From Peptococcaceae bacterium (GTDB lineage: Bacteria; Bacillota; Peptococcia; DRI-13; UBA5745), in contig JAISDM010000294.1 of NCBI GenBank assembly GCA_031264885.1, forward strand, positions 1-7,131: DNA of 7,131 nt, given 5' to 3'. The translations under genes were made by a program, and so were the position numbers. The first letter of the stretch is position 1. The number at the start of each line of letters is the position of its first letter. Positions 1-5,677 of this stretch are shown here, in pieces. A model generated the notes under the pieces. That model worked only from the letters and a program-made list of their open reading frames with translations. It was not told the origin of the DNA and did no database searches.

Positions 1-588
1 GAGGCACTGACTGACATCGAACTGCTTCAAGCGGTGATTGGCAGCGGAGGCAAAGGCAATGACTTCAAGCAGATCGCCAAAAACCTCAGTGTCACAATTG
101 ATAAAATCGGTATTGAAAACCTGACGATAGATGATGTCAAGACTATCAAGGGTATCGGCGATGCCAAAGCTACAGTTGTATTTGCCGCTTTGGAGTACTG
201 GAAGAGAAAGTTTGCGAAAAAGACCCGCCCTCTAATCGATAACACAGAAAAAGCTGTGGAGCAGCTTGATTTCATCAGGAATAAAAAGCAGGAATACTTT
301 GTTATGCTCACACTTGATGGTGCAAGACGGCTTATAAAAACCCACACAATATCAGTCGGCACACTTACAGCTTCGCTCGTTCATCCGCGAGAGGTATTTG
401 CGCCTGCAATGGAAGACAGAGCCGCGTCCATAATCATTGCCCACAATCATCCGAGCGGTTCCCTTGACATTGGCAACAAGGACAAGGAGGTTACCAAGCG
501 GATAAACGATGCCGGAGAGTTGCTTGGAATCAAACTTGATGACCATATTATCATTGCAGGTGATGGTTTCACGAGCGCGATGCAGTAA
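1..588 (+). CDS. radC: RadC-family JAB/MPN domain protein, 5' partial
   Basis: The reading frame is open from base 1, so the gene starts upstream; 195 residues are visible and about 25-30 are missing against the usual RadC length of roughly 225. Residues 1-10 (EALTDIELLQ) match the N-terminal RadC helix. A helix-hairpin-helix segment lies at about 41-65 with the GIG turn at 51-53. The JAB/MPN (JAMM) domain follows: E131, the H148-x-H150-P-S-G motif and D161 are the expected metal-site residues. The serine of the usual SxxD motif is G158 here. The C-terminus stops shortly after GDGF, a few residues earlier than usual. RadC was named for DNA repair, but its biochemical activity is not settled; copies are frequent on mobile elements. 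The next gene follows after 50 bp on the same strand. Family assignment is firm, function is not. Confidence 0.93.
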   Translation, partial: EALTDIELLQAVIGSGGKGNDFKQIAKNLSVTIDKIGIENLTIDDVKTIKGIGDAKATVVFAALEYWKRKFAKKTRPLIDNTEKAVEQLDFIRNKKQEYFVMLTLDGARRLIKTHTISVGTLTASLVHPREVFAPAMEDRAASIIIAHNHPSGSLDIGNKDKEVTKRINDAGELLGIKLDDHIIIAGDGFTSAMQ

Positions 589-624
589 ATGAATCATAAT
601 GAGTTGGAAAAGATATAATAGGCG

Positions 625-630
625 AGGAGG
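625..630 (+). promoter_or_regulatory. Ribosome binding site of the AlbA_2 gene
   Basis: GAGGAGG-type Shine-Dalgarno sequence ending 8 bases before the ATG at 639. It fixes that start. There is no competing upstream start with a good site. Confidence 0.8.
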
Positions 631-638
631 ATAAAAAT

Positions 639-2051
639 ATGCCAACGTTAAAAGAGCTGCTTGTAGCGGAGGCAACGGAATATGAGTTCAAGGCCGCGCT
701 TGAAACGGGCAGACCCAAGAGCTGGCTCAAAACCGTAAGCGCGTACGCAAATGGGCAAGGCGGCAGCTTCTTCTATGGAGTGGATGACAATGGCGCTGTC
801 ATCGGACTTGATGACGTGAAAACGGCCACAGAACAAATCAGCAAACTGATACAGGCCCGTATATCGCCGCTGCCGGAGTTCAGCCTGAAGCCTCACCGTT
901 TGGAAGACGGCAAGACCGTACTGGCGCTTCAAGTTCTTCGCGGCGAAACCCCGCCTTATTACTACATCGCGGATGGCAATACGATAGCCTACGTCCGTAT
1001 CGGCGACGAAAGCGTTCCCGCTTCGCCGCCGCAGTTGAGTGAGCTTGCGAGGCGCGGTAAGAACCTCACATTTGATTCAATGCCTACGGAATACAAGGTG
1101 AGCGATTTGACGTTCACGGTTTTTGACGCGGCTTTCAAAAGAATAAAGAAGCTGGCGCTTACGGAAAAGGACTATGTATCCTTTGGAATATGCAAGCCGG
1201 ACGGCACGTTGACCTATGCGGGGCTGATGTTCTCCGACGAGTGCCCGCTCCTGCAGTCAAGGGTATTTTGCACCCATTGGGACGGTCTTGACAAGAGCGG
1301 CGGCGTGGACGATGCTGTTGACGACAAGGAGTTTGAGGGTGACATAATTTCACAGCTTATGAGCAGCCATGATTTTATCAAGATGAATTCCAAGGTGCGG
1401 TGGAAAAAAATGTCCGACCACAGGGTCAATAAGCCTGACTATGCTGACAGGGCTGTTTTTGAAATCCTTGCCAACTCCCTGATGCATAGGGATTACGGTG
1501 TTATCGGCAGTGAAGTTCATGTCGATATGTTTGACGACCGTCTTGAGATTTATTCCCCGGGCGGAATGCCCGACGGTACGTTGATTCAGGAACGCGACAT
1601 TGAGGAAGTGCCGTCTACGCGCCGCAATCCTATCATTTCTGAGATTTTCCATCGGCTTGATTTCGTGGAGCGACGCGGCAGCGGTCTCAAGAAAATCCGG
1701 AACGAAACCGCCAATCTATACGGTTACACAGATGATTTCGCGCCGAAGTTCAAATCGACGCGGACGGCGTTTCATGTCATTTTGAAAAATATAAATTACG
1801 ACTTGCCCTGTGACTTGCCCTGTGACTTGACCTATAATAAGCAAGTCACAGGGCAAGAGGATCGTGCCGCGAAATTACTCGGATATTGCAACATGCCCAG
1901 AACTCGGCGCGAAATGCAGGAATTTATCGGAATCACAAGCCGTGAACACTTCAATAAGACCGTTCTGTGTCCGTTGCTTGAATCGGGAAAACTCCAAATG
2001 ACCGTTCCCGACAAGCCAAACAGTCGCAATCAGAAGTATGTGAGGGCATAG
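639..2051 (+). CDS. AlbA_2 / HATPase_c_4 ATP-binding protein with C-terminal winged helix
   Basis: A 470-residue protein of the group often annotated as RNA-binding, ATP-binding or RecG-related transcriptional regulator. Residues about 12-135 form the AlbA_2 (Schlafen-like) domain: E17-F-K, the SAYANGQGGSFFYGV segment at 34-48, and YVRIGDES at 118-125. Residues about 265-352 match HATPase_c_4: an N-box-like EILANSLMHRDY (275-286), SPGG (306-309) and ERRGSGL (344-350). A repetitive linker (388-406) leads to a winged-helix-like C-terminus (about 407-465). No signal peptide or membrane segment is visible, so it should be cytoplasmic. Family members are thought to be nucleic-acid-binding regulators; some lie in defence or mobile regions, and most are uncharacterised. 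It follows the radC-like gene by 50 bp, so co-transcription is possible. Domain assignment is confident; the role is unknown. Confidence 0.9.
   Translation: MPTLKELLVAEATEYEFKAALETGRPKSWLKTVSAYANGQGGSFFYGVDDNGAVIGLDDVKTATEQISKLIQARISPLPEFSLKPHRLEDGKTVLALQVLRGETPPYYYIADGNTIAYVRIGDESVPASPPQLSELARRGKNLTFDSMPTEYKVSDLTFTVFDAAFKRIKKLALTEKDYVSFGICKPDGTLTYAGLMFSDECPLLQSRVFCTHWDGLDKSGGVDDAVDDKEFEGDIISQLMSSHDFIKMNSKVRWKKMSDHRVNKPDYADRAVFEILANSLMHRDYGVIGSEVHVDMFDDRLEIYSPGGMPDGTLIQERDIEEVPSTRRNPIISEIFHRLDFVERRGSGLKKIRNETANLYGYTDDFAPKFKSTRTAFHVILKNINYDLPCDLPCDLTYNKQVTGQEDRAAKLLGYCNMPRTRREMQEFIGITSREHFNKTVLCPLLESGKLQMTVPDKPNSRNQKYVRA
1800..1829 (+). repeat. 12-bp tandem repeat inside the AlbA_2 gene
   Basis: Two exact copies of GACTTGCCCTGT (1800-1811 and 1812-1823) and a further half copy (1824-1829). 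They encode DLPC-DLPC-DL in the linker before the winged helix. The length is a multiple of three, so gain or loss of units would keep the frame. Confidence 0.9.
1814..1857. repeat. Perfect 16-bp inverted repeat in the AlbA_2 gene
   Basis: CTTGCCCTGTGACTTG at 1814-1829 is the exact reverse complement of 1842-1857, with a 12-base loop at 1830-1841. The left arm also occurs at 1802-1817, so two alternative hairpins can share the right arm. It lies wholly within the coding sequence, with no following T-run, so it is not a usual terminator. The right arm encodes the KQVTGQ segment. Confidence 0.92.
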
Positions 2052-2087
2052 AAGAACTGTATCCATGCGATTTGGCGAATTCATTCT

Positions 2088-2330
2088 TTATACGCGTGTT
2101 TTTCGCCGAGTGTAAAACAGGGCAAAAATGGCGGCTGACGCCAGCAGACGCGCCAAGTGGCGCGTCATAACGTTTATCTCCATGAAGTATCCGTTTATAA
2201 AGGCGCAAACATGGATCAACGCTAAGGGAATCAGTACGAGCAAGCAAGTTTGCCGGATCAAGGCGTCCAGGTTCATCATGATCAATAATATCCCGGCAGC
2301 GCCCATCAACAGAGCCGCCCACGCAGGCAC
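2088..2330 (-). CDS. Small hydrophobic membrane protein, possibly frameshifted at its start
   Basis: From the GTG at 2330 this gives 80 residues with about three hydrophobic segments and a basic C-terminal tail (TRRKTRV). I do not recognise the family. The GTG has only a weak GGGTGG upstream. The frame stays open back to a stop at 2433-2435 and the extra residues look protein-like, adding a hydrophobic stretch (YSIVIVTGGL) just before the GTG. No ATG occurs in that extension; an ATG at 2407-2409 is one base out of frame. The gene may be a frameshifted or 5'-damaged copy. It lies downstream of the hydrolase on the same strand and may be the tail of that operon. The opposite-strand and shifted frames here give unlikely, arginine-rich proteins. 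Confidence that it is a functional gene is low. Confidence 0.42.
   Translation of the reverse strand: MPAWAALLMGAAGILLIMMNLDALIRQTCLLVLIPLALIHVCAFINGYFMEINVMTRHLARLLASAAIFALFYTRRKTRV
2147..2166. repeat. Short near-perfect palindrome
   Basis: GACGCGCCA (2147-2155) and TGGCGCGTC (2158-2166) are exact reverse complements with a 2-base spacer. They fall within the small membrane ORF. There is no T-run, so it is not a standard terminator, and it may be coincidence in G+C-rich coding sequence. Confidence 0.6.
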
Positions 2331-2478
2331 AAGACCACCCGTGACAATGACGATGCTGTAAACTTTGCAAAGGCGCAGGGCGACGGCGGCGAATCGTTGT
2401 GGGGTACATTCTGAAAATGGATCGGGGCAGCGTTAGATCATTGAAAAAAGGATGCTAGGGTCGGAGGCGCGTAAAATC
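2331..2478. other. Gap between the hydrolase and the small membrane ORF
   Basis: These 148 bp separate the hydrolase stop from the GTG of the small membrane ORF. The part up to 2432 is the open upstream extension of that ORF. The rest holds a run of six A residues (about 2443-2448) without a preceding hairpin. I see no convincing promoter or terminator. Confidence 0.5.
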
Positions 2479-3696
2479 TCAGTCCAGCGCTGAGTACAGG
2501 ATGTTGGTGATCTTCGCGTGGAGGATGTAGTCGTCCTCCAATTGATCTACCAGGTAAAAAGCCGCCGCCAGGCCGTATTCGGGATCCGCCAGCATCCGGG
2601 CGCCGCCGTAGCCGCAGTGGTCCACCGCCCGGGGAGAGCGGAGCACGCCCAAGTCGTCCAGCTTATCGGCGCGGATGTTCCAGCCGAATCCCCAATTGGC
2701 GCCGAGCCACCGGCCCTTCCAGAATTCCCGGGGCAGCGCAGCGTTATAATCCGCCGTCATGGCCCGCACTGAGGCCGGGGAAAGGATCCGGGCGCCATCC
2801 AGCGTGCCCAGACCGAGAATCATCCGGGTGAAGCGCAGCATGTCCGGCGCGGTGGTCTTGAGTCCGCTGGAGCCGGAGAAGGCGGCGCGGTTCTCGTCGG
2901 AGTTGTACCAGTTGCTGCCGCGGCAGCTTTCCGCGCGTTTCACCACACGGGACCATTTTTCCCGGGGGAGGATGAAATGCGAATCTTTCATGCCCAGGGG
3001 CTCGAAGATACGCCGCCGGGCGAAGTCGTCGAGATTCTCCCCGGATACGTCTTCCACAATCCGCGCCAGCAACCGGTAACCCATGTTGCTGTAATCAAAA
3101 CGCGCGCCGGGCCGGTACTTGAGCGGGGCGCCCAGGCCGATTGCCTCAAAAAATCCGTACTGCGCCCCCGACGGGGCTTGGCGGGCGTCGTATCCCAGGC
3201 GCGCCGCCGCTTCATTCCAGACGCGGTTCCATTGGTCTTCCGGGGCGCCGTCGGCCGGCATGGGAAGCCGCAGCAGGCGCTTCATGATGTTTTTGACGTA
3301 TTTTTCCGTGTCGTCGTCGTCCATGCCTGAGGAATGGGTCAAAAGATGAAACAGCGTGACTTCGTGCTTGTTTTCGCCGACGAATTCCGGGAAATATTCC
3401 CGGAGACGGTCCCAGAGCAGCAGTTGGCCGTCTTCTTGCAATATCATGATCATCGCCGCCACAAACGTCTTGGTGACGCTGGCCACGTCGGCGATCATGT
3501 CCTCAGCCAGGGGCGGTCCGCCCGGCGCGGCCACGCCGTATGCCCCGCGAAAAATCTCCGTGTTTCCCCGGGCCGCGCAAACCACGATGGAAGGATTGAT
3601 TTGATCCTCCGCCGCTTTTGCCAGGAAGCGGTCCAAGTAGGCGAGCCGTTCTTCCCGGACGTGTACCCGCCGCGCCTGAGACTGATCAATGATCAT
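2479..3696 (-). CDS. Serine-beta-lactamase-like hydrolase (class C / PBP-type fold)
   Basis: A 405-residue protein of the beta-lactamase / penicillin-binding-protein-like hydrolase family (PF00144). The three expected active-site motifs are visible: S73-V-T-K76 (nucleophile serine and base lysine), Y202-S-N204, and H360-C-G362 in place of the KTG box, as in many esterase-like members. Further family segments are LLTHSSGM (118-125), RPGARFDYSN (195-204) and FSGSSGLKTTAPDMLRF (273-289). There is no signal peptide or membrane segment, so it should act in the cytoplasm rather than on cell-wall peptidoglycan; esterase, amidase or peptidase activity is more likely than beta-lactam resistance. The start is backed by an AAGGAG site 5 bases upstream. 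It begins 15 bp after the ABC ATPase, which suggests one operon. Substrate unknown. Confidence 0.93.
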   Translation of the reverse strand: MIIDQSQARRVHVREERLAYLDRFLAKAAEDQINPSIVVCAARGNTEIFRGAYGVAAPGGPPLAEDMIADVASVTKTFVAAMIMILQEDGQLLLWDRLREYFPEFVGENKHEVTLFHLLTHSSGMDDDDTEKYVKNIMKRLLRLPMPADGAPEDQWNRVWNEAAARLGYDARQAPSGAQYGFFEAIGLGAPLKYRPGARFDYSNMGYRLLARIVEDVSGENLDDFARRRIFEPLGMKDSHFILPREKWSRVVKRAESCRGSNWYNSDENRAAFSGSSGLKTTAPDMLRFTRMILGLGTLDGARILSPASVRAMTADYNAALPREFWKGRWLGANWGFGWNIRADKLDDLGVLRSPRAVDHCGYGGARMLADPEYGLAAAFYLVDQLEDDYILHAKITNILYSALD

Positions 3697-3711
3697 AAGT
3701 TCTCCTTTCTG

Positions 3712-4719
3712 TTAGGCGTGTTCCTGGTATATGGCCTTGATCACTTCCGCGATGCCGATTTCCTGGATGGAAATATTCTGCACCTGCCCGAATTCCCACA
3801 GACGCGCGAGAAATTCGCTCATGGGCAGAATCGCGCCGTTGACCTCCAGAACCACCTCCTTTTCGCTGACAGACTCAAAGAGCGCGACGCCCGGGCGGAG
3901 AAATTCACCGGCGGGGGGCAGGGGGCCCTTGGTCGTGACGCGGATTGTTTTCTTGTCTCCCAGGTAACGTTTCAGGACGGCCAATTCATCCTCAAAGACC
4001 TTCTCACCTTTGTTGAGGATGACGACCCGGTGGGCGAGCTGTTCGATGTCCTCCAGGTCGTGGGTCGTCAGAATGAAGGTGACGCCGTCCCTGTTCATTT
4101 CCCGGATGAACGCGTGGATGTTCTCCTTGGCCAGAAGATCCACGCCGATGGTGGGTTCGTCCAAAAAAACCATCCGGGGCCGGTGGAGCATGGCCATGAC
4201 AAACTCGCATTTCATGCGTTCCCCCAGGGAAAGGGTTCGAACCGGCCTGCCCACGACGCGCTCCAATCCCAGCAAGGCGGTCATCCGTTCAAGCCGTTCC
4301 GCGTACGCCGAATCGGGGATCGCGTAAATGGCCTTGTTCAGGCGGAAGGCGTCCATTGGCGGTATGTCCCAAATCAGCTGCGACTTCTGTCCGAATACCG
4401 CTCCGATGTGGGCCACATACCGGCTTCTGTCCCGGTACGGGACGAAGTCGAGAACCTTGACCTCGCCGCCGGTGGGAAACAGAACCCCCGTCAGTATTTT
4501 GATGATCGTGGATTTGCCGGCGCCGTTTTCGCCGATCAGGCCGACGATATCGCCCTGAGCCACATCGAAAGAAACATTGTTCACCGCGCGGACGGTGATT
4601 TTTTTTCGGACAAAAAGGCTCTTGAGGGTTGCGGCCAAGGCGCCGCGGCGTTCATGGGTCACATATTCTTTTGTCAGACGGCGAACCGACAGGACGGTTC
4701 GCCGTTCAGGCGCGCTCAT
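3712..4719 (-). CDS. ABC exporter ATP-binding subunit (ABC-2 type)
   Basis: A 335-residue ATPase that should power the two adjacent membrane subunits. Visible motifs: Walker A G63-ENGAGKS-T71, Q-loop Q111 (FGQKSQL), signature LSLGERMK (163-170), Walker B MVFLDEP (183-189), D-loop region IGVD (191-194) and H-loop H220 (TTHD). The LSLGE form of the signature instead of LSGGQ is what I recall as usual in this ATPase group. The C-terminal 80-90 residues form an extension as in DrrA-like exporters. Start: ATG at 4717-4719 with GGAGG 10 bases upstream. A perfect 11-bp inverted repeat lies in codons 5-14. It is separated from permease 1 by an unusually long, structured gap. Substrate cannot be told from the sequence. 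Confidence 0.95.
   Translation of the reverse strand: MSAPERRTVLSVRRLTKEYVTHERRGALAATLKSLFVRKKITVRAVNNVSFDVAQGDIVGLIGENGAGKSTIIKILTGVLFPTGGEVKVLDFVPYRDRSRYVAHIGAVFGQKSQLIWDIPPMDAFRLNKAIYAIPDSAYAERLERMTALLGLERVVGRPVRTLSLGERMKCEFVMAMLHRPRMVFLDEPTIGVDLLAKENIHAFIREMNRDGVTFILTTHDLEDIEQLAHRVVILNKGEKVFEDELAVLKRYLGDKKTIRVTTKGPLPPAGEFLRPGVALFESVSEKEVVLEVNGAILPMSEFLARLWEFGQVQNISIQEIGIAEVIKAIYQEHA
4678..4705 (-). promoter_or_regulatory. Hairpin in the first codons of the ABC ATPase gene
   Basis: ACGGCGAACCG (4678-4688) and CGGTTCGCCGT (4695-4705) form a perfect 11-bp stem with a 6-base loop, at nucleotides 15-42 of the coding sequence. A stable G+C-rich stem this near the start codon could slow translation. 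That it has a role is inference. Confidence 0.6.
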
Positions 4720-4749
4720 TCTCAGACGACCTCCGAAAATCTCAGTTTA

Positions 4750-4855
4750 GGACTTTACGGGAATTTTGCCGTTAGGCAAGGCGGGGGGTATGGCGACTGA
4801 CGGCAAAATAGCAAGCGAGAAGTCCAAGTTATTGTTGCACAATTCCTTACCCCCC
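4750..4855 (-). promoter_or_regulatory. Structured junction between permease 1 and ATPase genes
   Basis: The 127-bp gap holds several exact inverted repeats: a 10-bp stem (4763-4772 with 4800-4809), a 6-bp enclosing stem (4750-4755 with 4820-4825) and an 8-bp G/C stem (4783-4790 with 4848-4855). The last overlaps the permease stop codon. The 10-bp and 8-bp stems interleave, so both together would make an H-type pseudoknot. A small hairpin (4766-4770 with 4775-4779) competes with the 10-bp stem. Other operon junctions here are 15 and 39 bp. It may be an attenuator, an RNA-processing site or a repetitive element. Confidence 0.55.
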
Positions 4856-5638
4856 GGCGCTTTGATAGCGTTGAATCATATGGCGAAAAAGCCCATACCC
4901 AAAAATGGCGAAGAGGACGCAGGGAACGGCGGCGACGGCCATTTGCGCCGTGGTTCGGCCGAGGATGGCGGTCGCGGGGAAAAAACCCAGCATCGCCACG
5001 GGGATCACATAGGTGACGGCGGCCCGCAGCGCGCCTGTGAAGATGGTGACCGGATAACGGCCGAACAGAGTGACGGCGTCATAGATTTCAAAGACGCGGC
5101 TGTTTCCTACCCATTTGAAGCACACGGCGGACATCATCAGGACGCAGCCGAGGTTCAGCAGGACGCCCATGAGAAACAGCAGAGCGAACAAGGCCGCGCC
5201 GCCTGCGGGAATCGGGGCAAAGCGCGCGGCGGCATAGGCGAACATGGCGGCGCCCCCGCAGAGCTGGCCGATATACTCGAATCCGAAGGAGCCGGCCACA
5301 GCCGTGAAGACGGCGGAGCCGGGCTTCAGGAGCAGCAGATCGTAAGTGCCTTCCCTCACGCGCTCCATGGTTGTCCAGACCACATTGTGAAAGAACGGCG
5401 CGCACAGCCCGCTGCTGAGCATAAAGACGGCCTGGGCCAACAGCGCCTCGTGGAAGGTCCATCCGGGAATCGCCTCGCCGTTGGCGTAAATCAACACCGT
5501 CAGAAGCGGAATGAGTAGGCTGCCGGCCAGCATGACGGTCTGCGTGAAGAAGAAATCCAGCCGGTACGCCGCCGCCGACGCGAAGGCGACACGTATGTAC
5601 TGCCCGTATACGGAAAAAGCCAGACGGATCGAATTCAT
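4847..5638 (-). CDS. ABC exporter permease 1 (ABC-2 family, PF06182-like)
   Basis: A 263-residue polytopic membrane protein with about six hydrophobic segments. Diagnostic segments are VREGTYDLLLLKP in the first cytoplasmic loop and RYPVTIFTGALRAAVTYVIPVAMLGFFPATAILG near the C-terminus. Both recur in paired permeases of the ABC2_membrane_6 type, which work as a heterodimer with one ATPase type. I chose the ATG at 5636-5638 because GAGG lies 5 bases upstream. A GTG six codons further up (5654-5656) is in frame, but it falls in a short tandem repeat and has no ribosome binding site. Located in the cytoplasmic membrane. From memory, cyanobacterial relatives were linked to methyl viologen export; that does not fix the substrate here. 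Confidence 0.92.
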   Translation of the reverse strand: MNSIRLAFSVYGQYIRVAFASAAAYRLDFFFTQTVMLAGSLLIPLLTVLIYANGEAIPGWTFHEALLAQAVFMLSSGLCAPFFHNVVWTTMERVREGTYDLLLLKPGSAVFTAVAGSFGFEYIGQLCGGAAMFAYAAARFAPIPAGGAALFALLFLMGVLLNLGCVLMMSAVCFKWVGNSRVFEIYDAVTLFGRYPVTIFTGALRAAVTYVIPVAMLGFFPATAILGRTTAQMAVAAVPCVLFAIFGYGLFRHMIQRYQSAGG

Positions 5639-5643
5639 ACCAT

Positions 5644-5647
5644 CCTC
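5644..5647 (-). promoter_or_regulatory. Ribosome binding site deciding the permease 1 start
   Basis: GAGG on the minus strand, 5 bases before the ATG at 5638. It favours this start over the in-frame GTG at 5656. Confidence 0.65.
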
Positions 5648-5673
5648 ACTAACCACTAACCACTATCACTAAT
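5647..5673. repeat. Short 7-bp tandem repeat between the permease genes
   Basis: Plus-strand units CACTAAC, CACTAAC, CACTAT and CACTAAT follow one another (minus-strand TTAGTGG-like). They fill most of the 39-bp gap and end at the permease 1 ribosome binding site. Confidence 0.75.
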
Positions 5674-5677
5674 CCCC

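Noticed and set aside
589..618. Nine-codon ORF (MNHNELEKI) directly after the RadC stop and in the same frame
   Set aside because: Too short to support as a gene, with no ribosome binding site. It may be a remnant of a longer RadC C-terminus after a stop mutation, but that cannot be shown here.
614..619. Perfect TATAAT before the AlbA_2 gene
   Set aside because: No acceptable -35 box at 16-18 bp spacing, and transcription would start within the ribosome binding site.
1814..1857. Hairpin read as a terminator
   Set aside because: It lies in mid-gene, and no T-run follows either arm.
2052..2087. Bidirectional terminator between the convergent AlbA_2 gene and the small membrane ORF
   Set aside because: No stem of useful length followed by a T-run was found in the 36-bp gap.
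1951..2409. A 152-codon minus-strand frame starting at the ATG at 2409
   Set aside because: It is Arg/His/Cys-rich with no domain, overlaps the 3' end of the AlbA_2 gene, and lies one base out of frame from the more natural membrane-protein frame.
3334..4800. A 488-codon open frame on the plus strand, opposite the hydrolase start and the ABC ATPase
   Set aside because: It lies antisense to two genes with clear catalytic motifs and crosses their boundary. Long antisense frames are expected in G+C-rich coding DNA. Its product has no recognisable domain.
4766..5518. A 250-codon open frame on the plus strand, opposite permease 1
   Set aside because: Rich in Gly, His, Gln and Glu with no recognisable domain, and antisense to a clear membrane subunit; a shadow frame.
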